Below are positions 8,272 through 15,883 of a stretch of DNA of 64,000 nt, piece by piece. Both the position numbers and the translations under genes were made by a program. Origin of the DNA: Planctomycetota bacterium (lineage in GTDB: Bacteria > Planctomycetota > UBA1135). Where the stretch lies: positions 113,838-177,837 of the forward strand of contig QQUA01000012.1 of the NCBI GenBank assembly GCA_008501825.1, read 5' to 3'. Below the pieces are notes generated by a model that saw nothing but the letters and a program-made list of their open reading frames with translations, was not told the DNA's origin and ran no database searches. Numbering within the stretch: position 1 is the first letter of the stretch; each line of letters starts with the position of its first letter.

Positions 8272-8929
8272 TTCTTCCAAGCGAACCAAGCGGCCGCCAG
8301 CGAATCGAAGCCAGGGAAGTACTGGTGGCGAAGCTGGCGATGCCCAGCGGGCGACTCAAGGAGACTTCGGGTCGCAAACTCAACCGGCGCCCGCTCAAGT
8401 CCTGATCCAGAAAAGCTTCGTCGTCCAACCAAACTTGGATTCGATGGCGCCGGACTTGGATTCGGATTCGGTAGTCCTTTCCGGTTTCGAATCGTCGATA
8501 GCGCACGCTTTCATTGGCGGAGGCGTCTTCTCCGTCCAGGCAGGAAAGACCGCAGGTGGCGCCTCCCCATCCGCCCAGGATCAAAGTCAGGAATTCTTCT
8601 CCCACCGGAAAGGTCAAACCGCAGAAGAAATCGCTGCCGTCCAGGCGCGCGGCCACCAATTCAAGTTCGTAATCGAGCCGGAACGGGGGTTCACCTTGCC
8701 ATGTAATTCCGGTTAGAGGGAAGCCGAAAGGAAGCAGCAGCCGGCCGTTTTCAATTCGGACTTCCGCTTCCCCTCCAAAAGCGGTGGCTTGCCAGGGTGC
8801 CAATTGTTTGCCGTCGAAAAGCTCCTGCCAGGGCGGATGGCTTTCGAATGCTTGGGGATCTGCTTGAACGCAAGCCAAGGTGATGAAAACCGAGGCGATC
8901 CACGCCATGAAAAAACTTCGACCGATCAT
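8261..8929 (-). CDS. Secreted DUF1080-domain protein
   Basis: A 222-residue protein with an uncleaved anchor or signal peptide (FFMAWIASVFITLACVQA) and a single domain opening ELFDGKQLAPWQA, the start typical of DUF1080 (3-keto-disaccharide hydrolase / LamG-like jelly roll). DUF1080 proteins are abundant in Planctomycetota and linked to sugar breakdown; the substrate here is unknown. The ATG at 8929 overlaps the PadR stop (ATGA) and is preferred over a downstream ATG at 8907. A cysteine two residues before the predicted mature end could make it a lipoprotein. Its tail overlaps the rtcB stop on the other strand by 11 bp. Confidence 0.72.
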   Translation of the reverse strand: MIGRSFFMAWIASVFITLACVQADPQAFESHPPWQELFDGKQLAPWQATAFGGEAEVRIENGRLLLPFGFPLTGITWQGEPPFRLDYELELVAARLDGSDFFCGLTFPVGEEFLTLILGGWGGATCGLSCLDGEDASANESVRYRRFETGKDYRIRIQVRRHRIQVWLDDEAFLDQDLSGRRLSLRPEVSLSRPLGIASFATSTSLASIRWRPLGSLGRTSP

Positions 8930-9498
8930 GGTGCCGGTTCCTGAAGTCGTTGCAGGACGGATTCCACCTGATCCAGCCATTGTCTTTCCTGGCGGAATTG
9001 CTGCAGACAAAGTTCGACCATGAGCGATGCCGGACATGGCTCCCCTTGGCTGGCCTTCAGAATTTCCCGCAAAGAGACTTCTTCCTTGGCGATTTCTTGG
9101 CTCAAGAATTGGCGGCGTTCTTGGACCATGGACCGCCGTGCCGACCGCGGAAGTTGATGGGCCAAAGCCAGCCAAGTGATGAAAGGAGTTGGGATGCGCT
9201 TTCGGGCCCAATGGCGAAACGACAAGGCTTCGACTAGCACTCGTTTTCCCGCCTCGGTAACCGCATAGACTTGGCGAGCCGGGCCTTCTCCGCCGCTTTC
9301 GGCCTGGCCGGACAACCATCCGAGGCGTTCTCCCTTGCGCAGGGAGTAATAGACCTGAGGCCGGGATAAAGCCGCCCAATCTTCGACTTCACAGCGTTGC
9401 AACTCTTGGTTGAGCGCGTAACCGTGACTGGGGCGGTCGGTCAGGAAACTGAGCACCACCAAGTCGCAAGCGGTCGCTTCGGAAGACTCCGGCGTCAT
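8926..9498 (-). CDS. PadR-family transcriptional regulator
   Basis: A 190-residue regulator. The winged-helix core reads LVVLSFLTDRPSHGYAL, then SRPQVYYSLRKGERLGWL, then YAVTEAGKRVL, the standard PadR order. A C-terminal helical region (about residues 90–185) resembles the dimerising Vir_act_alpha_C part of longer PadR proteins. The start at 9498 overlaps the upstream stop by 4 bp, and the downstream DUF1080 gene overlaps by 4 bp, so all three form one transcript. PadR proteins usually repress from palindromes; the perfect inverted repeat at 9815–9833 just upstream of this operon is the natural candidate operator. Confidence 0.85.
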   Translation of the reverse strand: MTPESSEATACDLVVLSFLTDRPSHGYALNQELQRCEVEDWAALSRPQVYYSLRKGERLGWLSGQAESGGEGPARQVYAVTEAGKRVLVEALSFRHWARKRIPTPFITWLALAHQLPRSARRSMVQERRQFLSQEIAKEEVSLREILKASQGEPCPASLMVELCLQQFRQERQWLDQVESVLQRLQEPAP

Positions 9499-9782
9499 GC
9501 TTGGTTGGCTTTCCGGCGCCGGCTCCACCACCACCATTGGCGCGCCTCTTCCGGTAACTCGGGATCTTCCGCTTGAGCGATGGCGGCGGCGAATACGTCC
9601 CGGCAGCAAATGTCGATTCGCTCCCGACGCTGCTGGCAAAGGCGCTTGAACAGCCGGTCGGCGTCCTGACCGATCAAAGCCTTCACTTCGAAGATGCCCA
9701 ATTCATGGAACGCCGCCTCGATGGCAGGACCGACGGAAACCAGATCTTGCAGGCGGCGGGATTCGGGTTTGGCGACAGGCAT
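9495..9782 (-). CDS. Cdd1-type helix-hairpin-helix protein
   Basis: A 95-residue protein. LQDLVSVGPAIEAAFHELGI is a helix-hairpin-helix with the GxA turn. It is followed by ADRLFKRLCQQ and DICCRDVFAAAIAQAED, the pattern of the PF11731 'pathogenicity locus' (Cdd1) family, and ends with a run of four tryptophans before basic residues. HhH motifs usually contact DNA backbone, but members of this family have no proven role. It is the first gene of the operon with PadR and DUF1080, and its ATG at 9782 lies 105 bp from the divergent VOC gene. Confidence 0.72.
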   Translation of the reverse strand: MPVAKPESRRLQDLVSVGPAIEAAFHELGIFEVKALIGQDADRLFKRLCQQRRERIDICCRDVFAAAIAQAEDPELPEEARQWWWWSRRRKANQA

Positions 9783-9814
9783 GGTGGCTGACTTGAAGCG
9801 GGAGGTCAGGATCG

Positions 9815-9833
9815 CTAGTCTAAACGAGACTAG
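9815..9833. promoter_or_regulatory. Candidate PadR operator palindrome
   Basis: A perfect 7-bp inverted repeat, ctagtct / agactag, around a 5-bp aaacg spacer. It lies in the 105-bp divergent region between the Cdd1–padR–DUF1080 operon and the VOC gene, where an autoregulating PadR dimer would bind. Assignment rests on position and symmetry. Confidence 0.55.
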
Positions 9834-9887
9834 AAGAGGATTAAACCCAAGTCTCCCTCATCTCCATCTGGCCTTACTCGGCTCCAC

Positions 9888-10298
9888 ATGAAGAAACTCA
9901 CCCCCGTCCTTTTGGTGGAAGACATCGAGAGTTGTCTTCCGTTCTGGCTGGAAAAGCTCAAATTTCAAATGATTCTCCAAGTGCCTCAGGAGGATCGCCT
10001 GGGTTTCGTCAGCCTGCAGCGAGGCGGGGTCGAAATCATGCTCCAGAGTCGGGCTTCGGTAGCTGCTGACGTGCCGGCCATGGCGGAAGGGGAATTCCTG
10101 ACCTCCGGCTGCGGCTTATTCGTCGAGGTGGAGGAGAGCTTGGAGCACTATCTTCCCGATTTACAAGGAGTTGAGGTCGTCTTTCCGAGACGGCAGACGT
10201 TCTACGGGGCCGATGAAATCGGTATTCGATGCCCTGGCGGCATAGTTTTGGTGCTGGCTCATATGAGCGAAGAAGCTGCTGCCTCCGAGGCGGGATAG
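9888..10298 (+). CDS. VOC (glyoxalase/bleomycin-resistance fold) protein
   Basis: A 136-residue protein with one paired beta-alpha-beta-beta-beta module. It opens KKLTPVLLVEDIESCLPFW, typical of the vicinal oxygen chelate superfamily, continues GFVSLQRGGVEIMLQ and GCGLFVEVEE, and closes with GADEIGIRCPGGIVLVLAHM. Members include glyoxalase I, dioxygenases and antibiotic-binding proteins, so the substrate is unknown. The conserved metal-binding Glu near the end appears shifted (GIRCPGG rather than FxDPxG), so it may be a binding protein. It is divergent from the PadR operon and shares its palindrome-containing promoter region, which may place it under PadR control. Confidence 0.75.
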   Translation: MKKLTPVLLVEDIESCLPFWLEKLKFQMILQVPQEDRLGFVSLQRGGVEIMLQSRASVAADVPAMAEGEFLTSGCGLFVEVEESLEHYLPDLQGVEVVFPRRQTFYGADEIGIRCPGGIVLVLAHMSEEAAASEAG

Positions 10299-10323
10299 GC
10301 TCCCCCTAGGCTCAAGGCCGGCC

Positions 10324-10370
10324 AAAAAAGATGGAGCCTCTGGCGCAATCCCCATGGCGCCAAAGGCTCC
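10324..10370 (-). terminator. Rho-independent terminator-like hairpin
   Basis: Arms 10333–10346 and 10357–10370 pair at 13 of 14 positions with a 10-base loop. Read on the minus strand the stem is followed by atcttttttgg. On the plus strand, where it lies 35 bp after the VOC stop, only ttgtttgtcttt follows. It may work in both directions. Confidence 0.6.
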
Positions 10371-10562
10371 AATCCCCTTGTTTGTCTTTGTCCCCTGGAG
10401 GAAATTCGGAATGAGAATTTCCTTCCATTGGTTACCCAACGGTGTATTGCCAGGTGGGCCGCCGGATATCAGCCTTTTTTTGACAAACTTTTTGGCGAAA
10501 AATCCAGAAAAAGTGTTTCCCCCGGGGCCGGCCTGATTTCAACCGGGCCGCTGGAATCCGAT

Positions 10563-10596
10563 AAAAAAGCCCCACCGCTTCCCCTAGCGATGGGGC
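10563..10596 (-). terminator. Rho-independent terminator, minus strand
   Basis: Arms 10569–10579 and 10586–10596 form an 11-bp stem with one mismatch and a 6-base loop. On the minus strand it is directly followed by six T residues, the textbook form. No annotated minus-strand gene ends here, which suggests an unannotated transcript starting somewhere in 10600–10960. Confidence 0.65.
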
Positions 10597-10749
10597 CTTT
10601 CAATTCCCCTCTTGAAAATTCATCCCCAATGATCAGGAATCCCATGCGAAAGATTCCCGTCATCATCTCTTGCTTAAAAAGAAGTGTTCGAAAGATGAAA
10701 AATCTGACAGTTTTTTTAGGAAATTCTCCAGATTTGGCAAATTTCCGAA

Positions 10750-10778
10750 AAAGCTGTCTGGGAGGCGGTCAGCCTCCC
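10750..10778 (-). terminator. Hairpin with T-run on the minus strand
   Basis: A perfect 7-bp stem gggaggc/gcctccc (10760–10766 and 10772–10778) with a ggtca loop. On the minus strand it is followed by agacagcttttt. It could be a terminator or part of a structured RNA. Confidence 0.4.
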
Positions 10779-10964
10779 ATCTAAAGAACGCGATTTCCCC
10801 CTTCCATCCCACATTTTTTTCTGCTTACTTTTCTTGACTCTGGCGATGAACAGGCTGGTTCGCTTGTAATCTTTTGGGGGTCTTCATTTTTCGACCTACT
10901 AAGATGAGAACTGACCCCTGCATCCCCAATTCTCAGGGCTTTCTCCCTCCACAGCACTCGACCC

Positions 10965-12191
10965 ATGCGGACCCTTCGACCTGGGCTTGTCCCTTTGCTT
11001 CTCCTGCTTTTCTCCGGTTTTTGCCTAGCTCAGGCCCCGGAAGATCCCGGCCCCTTTCCCGCCGGTTGGCGGGACGTTGGCTTTCAAGATCAGCAATTCG
11101 GCCGAGGGTGGGTGACCGGCCGGGTGTTCTATCCAGCCACCGTGGCCGGTGAAAACGTGCCGGCGGACCCGACTTCCGGTCCTTTCCCTTTGGTCGCTTT
11201 TCAACATGGCTGGTTGGGCAGTCCGGACAGCTACGATTTGCTCTGCCAACACTTGGCATCCTGGGGCTTCGTCGTCGCTTCCATCGGAACCGAAACCGGT
11301 CTGTTCGGCACCATGAAGCGGGAAGCCTTGGACAGCCAAGCCTTGTTGCACTGGACCGACGGCGAATCCCAAAACCCGGCCTCTTGGCTGGCCGGCATGT
11401 GCTGGGATGGTGATTGGGCTGCCAGCGGACATTCCATGGGCGGTGGCGCTTTGATGTATTTGGTGGGATATGAACCGAGGGTCCGGACCTTCGTGGCTTT
11501 GCAGCCTTACTCAGGCACCAGCCTTGGGGGCTCCGCCGAGGGTTACCAAAACCTCCGCCAATTCACCGGCAGGGCTTACTACATCGCCGGCGAGATCGAC
11601 GGCACGGTTCCTCCCGACACCATGGTTTACGACTATTTCCAAAACGCCTATGTGGCGGAACGGAATCTCTTCTACATGGTGGAAGGAATGGGGCATTTGG
11701 GGCCGATCGACGATCCCCCCGATAACGAACCTTTGCCCGGGCCCGAGCAACATCGCTTGCACCGGCGCCTTTTGGCCGGACTTTTACGAGCGGAAATGAA
11801 AGGGGAAGAAGATTTGTTCGCCGTGATGCTGGGAGAAGGCGTGAGTCAAGAACCCTTGGTTTACCAATCCGATTGCGAGCAGCCTCCTCTTTGGTTGGAA
11901 GTGGAATCCAACGGAGATTTGCAGGTGGGTTTGGCCGGAGCCGGGGACGACACCCTGATGTTGGCTTGGTCGCTGATTGCCGATCAACAGCAAACCCAAT
12001 ATGGCTTGCTGGGTTTGGACCTAAGCGGGGGAGCGGTTTTCTTGCAAACCCCGGCCGGAAAGACTCGGGTGGCCGATGCCAGCTTGATGGTGCAAGCCGG
12101 TTGGGCCGGCCAGTGGTTGTACCTGCAAGGGCTGGCGGTGGGACCGCAACGGGGGCAGCTCAGCCGCACCATTGCCTACTCGGTGCCTTAG
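10965..12191 (+). CDS. Secreted alpha/beta hydrolase (chlorophyllase/cutinase-like)
   Basis: A 408-residue exported hydrolase. A signal peptide (LVPLLLLLFSGFCLAQ) precedes an alpha/beta-hydrolase domain with VAFQHGWLGSPDSYDLL (oxyanion region), GHSMGG carrying Ser157, GEIDGTVPP with Asp212, and EGMGHLG with His244, so the catalytic triad is complete. The layout resembles the dienelactone hydrolase, platelet-activating-factor acetylhydrolase and cutinase/PETase relatives that attack ester bonds outside the cell. About 110 extra residues after the domain may form a small beta module. The substrate is unknown; esters or polyester-like material are plausible. The next gene starts 95 bp downstream on the same strand. 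Confidence 0.75.
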   Translation: MRTLRPGLVPLLLLLFSGFCLAQAPEDPGPFPAGWRDVGFQDQQFGRGWVTGRVFYPATVAGENVPADPTSGPFPLVAFQHGWLGSPDSYDLLCQHLASWGFVVASIGTETGLFGTMKREALDSQALLHWTDGESQNPASWLAGMCWDGDWAASGHSMGGGALMYLVGYEPRVRTFVALQPYSGTSLGGSAEGYQNLRQFTGRAYYIAGEIDGTVPPDTMVYDYFQNAYVAERNLFYMVEGMGHLGPIDDPPDNEPLPGPEQHRLHRRLLAGLLRAEMKGEEDLFAVMLGEGVSQEPLVYQSDCEQPPLWLEVESNGDLQVGLAGAGDDTLMLAWSLIADQQQTQYGLLGLDLSGGAVFLQTPAGKTRVADASLMVQAGWAGQWLYLQGLAVGPQRGQLSRTIAYSVP

Positions 12192-12286
12192 GCCGGGAGC
12201 GCTCGGGCCAACCTTGCGCTAAAGTGGTGGAGGGAAGGGGCTCGACCCGATCCCTTTCCCGTCCCCTGCTTGTTCCTCTTGCCCCC

Positions 12287-14950
12287 ATGGTTCTCTTCTT
12301 TGCTTCCGTCCTCCTGGCGGTTTTCCCCGAGCCAGGAGGCGCTGAAACGGCCACCGTCCATTTTCCCCACGACACGGTCTACAGCTTGGCTACCTGCAAG
12401 CTGCCGAGTGGGGTCGTCGAGGTGGTGATCGTCTCGTCCGACCAATCCAGGGTTTTGCGCAGCCGGAATGACGGCTTGACCTGGGAGGCCGTGGTCGGCG
12501 CCCGCTTGGAGCGGAATTTGGCTCGGGAAATCCTCTACCGTCCCGGCAGCCAGGGGCCGTCCTTCCTGATCGGAACCAATTACGGCGTCTGGGCTTATGA
12601 TCCGGTCAGCGAACAAGTGGAGGCCTACTCCGACGGCTTGCCCCAAAATGATCGGGACGTCATCGACATGGATGGGCCTTGGGGTTTGGACGGCACCTCG
12701 ATTTTGTTGACCCGGTCGGGCAGTCTCTATTTGCGCGGTCCTCAAGATCTTTCTTGGACCTTGAGCCATGCCACCGGCCAGCCTGCGCTACCCGGTCAAA
12801 GCGCTGTGGCCGTTAGTCCAGGCCTTCAAGACGGAGCTTCGGGAGCTGCCGGAACCCTGGTCGCCGGGGTCAACGGCATGTTGTTCTATAGCTTGGATTC
12901 CGGCGCGCAATGGAACGTGCACCCGCAGTTTTCCACGCCGGCCTCGAGCCCTCAGGATTGGGTCATCACCGCCATGGCCTTGGCCGGGAATTACAACCAG
13001 TCCGGGGTTTTGGTGCTCGGCCGTGGGCGGAGCGAAACCATCGGTGGGCGGGATTACGGCGAACTCTGGCGGAGTCAGGATTTCGGCCAAAGTTTCCAAA
13101 AGATCCGGGATCTGGATACAGCGGTTGGAGCTTTACAAGCCACTCCGATCGGGCCTGGGGGAGATCGTTATTTCTACATGGCCGGTAACGTATATCCCAA
13201 TTATCTGCACTATCGGGATCAGGGAATTTTTCGCAGCCAAGACGGCGGGCTGACTTGGCAGGATTTCACTAACGCCCAAGACTTCATTTTGGAAAGGGGA
13301 CCGGGCATGGGCACCGGAGAACCGCTGGAGACCCGAGTCGAACAAGGCTTTGCTTTTGACCCGGACTTCTTCGAAAACGGCAAATTGTGGTACGGCCGGG
13401 CCGAGGGTTTATTCCAAAGTCGAGATTCCGGCGAGCACTGGCAGCAAAGGCGGTTTCGGCCGGAACACGAAGCCCGGGGCATTGCCGCGGCAGTGGATTT
13501 TCAAGGGCGGCCCCTGGTATTCCTGGCTTGTTATGGATCATCCACCATTGCCTATGACGGCAACACCGGAGTGCCGGTGATCTTGGATGATGCCTGTCCC
13601 ATCTCCTATCAAAAGGCCATTGCGGTTTCGCCCAACTTCGACCAGGACGGCACCTTGGTGGTTGCCGGCGCCGAAGATTTGGTGATGTGGTTCGATACCC
13701 GGATGGCTCCTCAAAACCCGTGGGGATTAACCGGTTGGGTGCAACCCGATCTCGCGGATCCTCTTACCGGACAGCGTTTCCAGGGCTATCCGCGGGTGGT
13801 GGTGTTCTCTCCCCATTTTGATGGGCGAGGAGTTGCCGGAAGCGACCAGACTTATTTTTGGAATGCATGGGAGAACCCGCCGATGCGCACTTCCGACGGC
13901 GGTATGACCTTGGAAAGGTTGGATCAATTGAAAGGAGGGGGTGAAGTCCCTTTCATGCACACCATGGCGGTGGCTCCGACTTATGATGCCAGTACCGCGG
14001 CCGGGCGAACCGACGTTTACGGTGCATCCGGAAAGACTCTCTATCGGTTGAACGACGTGGAGTGGGAAGCGATTCTCAACTTCACCAGTGAAGTGGTGGC
14101 GGTGCGAGTCGCGCCAAATTTTTCTCGGCCGACCAATCCCCGTCTGTACGTTTTATTGATGGAGGATCCTTATCTGCTCGAAGTCCTGGATCTTCCCGGC
14201 GGAGCTTTTTCTTTGGATTTGAATACCGATTTGTCTCCGGTAAGGCCGACCGACTTGGTGATTCCCGACAACTTCGGCAGCCAGCCGGTTTTGTTCGCTT
14301 CGACTTGGGGCAAAGGAGTCTTGCGCCTGGATCTCAACAGCAATCCCCGCCGTTGGATTCCGGTCGGCTTCGGTTTCCCTTCTTGGTGGACCGACTCCAT
14401 CGCCAGCTTGCCGGACTTTCAGCAAAGCTCGGCCTTGGTGGTGGGGACTCAATATGGCTTTGTCCGCGGCGAAGACTTCGACGACGCCCCGTGGCAGAAA
14501 TTTACTTTGAGCACCAATTGGGATGACGTCGAAACCAGCATCATGACTTATGCACCCAACGACCCGGCCAACCCCCAGGCAGATCGACCTTGGCCCTGGC
14601 AGGACGTCGCCGTGAGCTTCTTGGGTTCCGAGCTGGAGGCTACCGGGGGCCGGGTGCTCCTGACCACTCATGACCAGTCCTACCTGCTGTGTAGCGAGCT
14701 GGCTTCCGCGGTCGTCTTGCAGACTTACGGTGGTCCCGGCACCGGCAGCGTCGACATTACCGTGAGGGACTTCCAGACCGGCCAGCATTTGCGCACGGTG
14801 GTGCAGGATTTGGCCACCCTGGCCAACGAGCCCCAGGCCGTCTCCCTGCGGGTGGACTTGACCGGCTTGCAAGCGGTCAAGATCCAGGTCACCGCCGATC
14901 TGGACCCGGGCGAGAGTTTCGCATTCGACGGCTTTTTGTTCGACCGCTAG
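12287..14950 (+). CDS. Secreted BNR/sortilin-like beta-propeller protein
   Basis: An 887-residue exported protein. The signal peptide (VLFFASVLLAVFPEPGGAE) is followed by repeated Asp-box (BNR) turns: SRNDGLTWEAV, SLDSGAQWNV, SQDGGLTWQDF and SRDSGEHWQQ, plus SQDFGQSF and TSDGGMTL. This is the layout of sialidase- or VPS10/sortilin-type beta-propellers. No sialidase arginine triad could be picked out, so binding is as likely as catalysis. The last 90 residues form a separate beta domain (YGGPGTGSVDITVRDFQTG). The frame is open far upstream, into the hydrolase gene, but the ATG at 12287 gives a clean signal peptide. It has the same orientation as the hydrolase. Confidence 0.7.
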   Translation: MVLFFASVLLAVFPEPGGAETATVHFPHDTVYSLATCKLPSGVVEVVIVSSDQSRVLRSRNDGLTWEAVVGARLERNLAREILYRPGSQGPSFLIGTNYGVWAYDPVSEQVEAYSDGLPQNDRDVIDMDGPWGLDGTSILLTRSGSLYLRGPQDLSWTLSHATGQPALPGQSAVAVSPGLQDGASGAAGTLVAGVNGMLFYSLDSGAQWNVHPQFSTPASSPQDWVITAMALAGNYNQSGVLVLGRGRSETIGGRDYGELWRSQDFGQSFQKIRDLDTAVGALQATPIGPGGDRYFYMAGNVYPNYLHYRDQGIFRSQDGGLTWQDFTNAQDFILERGPGMGTGEPLETRVEQGFAFDPDFFENGKLWYGRAEGLFQSRDSGEHWQQRRFRPEHEARGIAAAVDFQGRPLVFLACYGSSTIAYDGNTGVPVILDDACPISYQKAIAVSPNFDQDGTLVVAGAEDLVMWFDTRMAPQNPWGLTGWVQPDLADPLTGQRFQGYPRVVVFSPHFDGRGVAGSDQTYFWNAWENPPMRTSDGGMTLERLDQLKGGGEVPFMHTMAVAPTYDASTAAGRTDVYGASGKTLYRLNDVEWEAILNFTSEVVAVRVAPNFSRPTNPRLYVLLMEDPYLLEVLDLPGGAFSLDLNTDLSPVRPTDLVIPDNFGSQPVLFASTWGKGVLRLDLNSNPRRWIPVGFGFPSWWTDSIASLPDFQQSSALVVGTQYGFVRGEDFDDAPWQKFTLSTNWDDVETSIMTYAPNDPANPQADRPWPWQDVAVSFLGSELEATGGRVLLTTHDQSYLLCSELASAVVLQTYGGPGTGSVDITVRDFQTGQHLRTVVQDLATLANEPQAVSLRVDLTGLQAVKIQVTADLDPGESFAFDGFLFDR

Positions 14951-14971
14951 CCGATTTCCAGCCGAAATCGG
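14951..14971. terminator. Hairpin directly after the BNR gene
   Basis: A perfect 8-bp stem ccgatttc/gaaatcgg around a cagcc loop starts at the base after the stop codon. No T-run follows immediately; the next one is about 28 bp downstream. It is a probable transcript end or stabiliser. Confidence 0.4.
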
Positions 14972-15001
14972 TGGGGAACACCCCCCAATCCAGGCTGGAC
15001 T

Positions 15002-15035
15002 TTTAATATTATTAAAAAAATATTAAATAAAATGA
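15002..15035. promoter_or_regulatory. AT-only promoter/operator region
   Basis: A run of A and T bases interrupted by almost nothing, in otherwise GC-rich DNA, 38 bp before a small helix-turn-helix gene. It contains the palindrome tttaat-att-attaaa (15002–15016) and several TATTAA/AATATT boxes usable as a -10 element. It is likely the promoter, possibly with autoregulation by the downstream protein. Confidence 0.45.
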
Positions 15036-15072
15036 AAGGATCTGCCGTAGGCTTGGGCAACACCCAGGCCCC

Positions 15073-15384
15073 ATGACTGAACCTCCCGATCCCGAGCATC
15101 CCATTCGGCAACTGAGCCGAGAGGATTTGGATTTCATCTTGCGCTTGGTGTTGGCCTCCGGCTCTCTCAAGGAGTTGGCCGCCGCCTACCAAGTGAGCTA
15201 CCCGACCATTCGGCAGCGATTGAATCGGCTGATCGAGCGCGTGAAGCGCCTGCTGCCGGAGGAAAGTCGGGACCCGATGAGCGAGGCTTTGGCGGATTTG
15301 GTCGAACGGGGCGAAATCACCCTGGCCGCGGCGAAAAGCTTGCAACGGCTGCACCGCAAACTGCGACAACAGGAGAACTCATGA
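15073..15384 (+). CDS. DUF2089-like helix-turn-helix protein
   Basis: A 103-residue protein. The central stretch LDFILRLVLASGSLKELAAA followed by YQVSYPTIRQRLNRLIERV is the helix-turn-helix of the DUF2089 family (one helix sensing position, one reading DNA, like sigma region 4). The N-terminal zinc-ribbon found in most DUF2089 proteins is missing; only about 15 residues precede the HTH. A basic C-terminal helix (LQRLHRKLRQQ) follows. It overlaps the next gene, a membrane protein, by 4 bp, an arrangement often seen for small regulator–membrane protein pairs. It may control its own AT-rich promoter. Confidence 0.65.
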   Translation: MTEPPDPEHPIRQLSREDLDFILRLVLASGSLKELAAAYQVSYPTIRQRLNRLIERVKRLLPEESRDPMSEALADLVERGEITLAAAKSLQRLHRKLRQQENS

Positions 15385-15770
15385 TTCTGGCGATGGAATG
15401 GCTGGCTGAGGCTGCGGAGCCCTGGTTCGATCCCAACACTTTCGGCGCTTGGTTCGGGGCCATCGGCGGTGGCGTCGGCGGTAGCCTGATCGGAATCTTC
15501 GGTGCCATGGCCGGGGTTCTCGCCCCCAAAGGCAAGGGCCGGACTCTGGTCCTCGGCGGCATGGCGGCTTTCGCGATCTTGGGCGTGGCCATTTTGGGCA
15601 TCGGTTTGACCGCCTTGTTCAGTGGTCAGCCCTATGGCATTTGGTATCCCATGGTTCTGGCCGGTGCCATCATCGCCATCGTTTGCCTGGCGGTTCGGCC
15701 GGGGATTGCCAAAGTCTATCGGCAAGCGGAACAGCGCCGGATCGATGCCGAAAGCCTGCGAAGAGGTTAG
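15381..15770 (+). CDS. Small membrane protein paired with DUF2089-like regulator
   Basis: A 129-residue protein with three hydrophobic segments: a glycine-rich one at about 25–48 (AIGGGVGGSLIGIFGAMAGV), then 58–80 (GGMAAFAILGVAILGIGL), and 88–108 (YPMVLAGAIIAIVCLAVR). A basic, charged tail follows (KVYRQAEQRR). No family is recognised with certainty. Translation is coupled to the upstream HTH gene (ATGA overlap), suggesting the membrane protein senses something for, or is regulated by, the HTH protein. Confidence 0.65.
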   Translation: MILAMEWLAEAAEPWFDPNTFGAWFGAIGGGVGGSLIGIFGAMAGVLAPKGKGRTLVLGGMAAFAILGVAILGIGLTALFSGQPYGIWYPMVLAGAIIAIVCLAVRPGIAKVYRQAEQRRIDAESLRRG

Positions 15771-15883
15771 GGAGCGCCTTCGGTTCCGGAGATTTTTTTC
15801 TTGCCCAACGGAGTGGGGGGAAGTGGGCTAGATCGTGTTCACCGGCCTTTCGAGGCCATGGTCCAGCCCGCTCATTCCCCCCC

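Larger units (their letters stand above)
10299..10964. other. Gene-free AT-rich intergenic region with three hairpins
   Basis: No credible gene is seen in these 666 bp: open frames lack ribosome sites and family motifs. Base composition is clearly more AT-rich than the flanks. It holds three strong hairpins, listed separately, each followed by a T-run when read on the minus strand. The right end presumably contains the promoter of the hydrolase gene at 10965; a ttgact at 10834–10839 has no well-spaced -10 partner. A minus-strand small RNA is possible. Confidence 0.5.

Noticed and set aside
11873..12286. N-terminal extension of the BNR protein, inside the hydrolase gene
   Set aside because: It has no signal peptide and overlaps another real gene; the ATG at 12287 gives a clean export signal.
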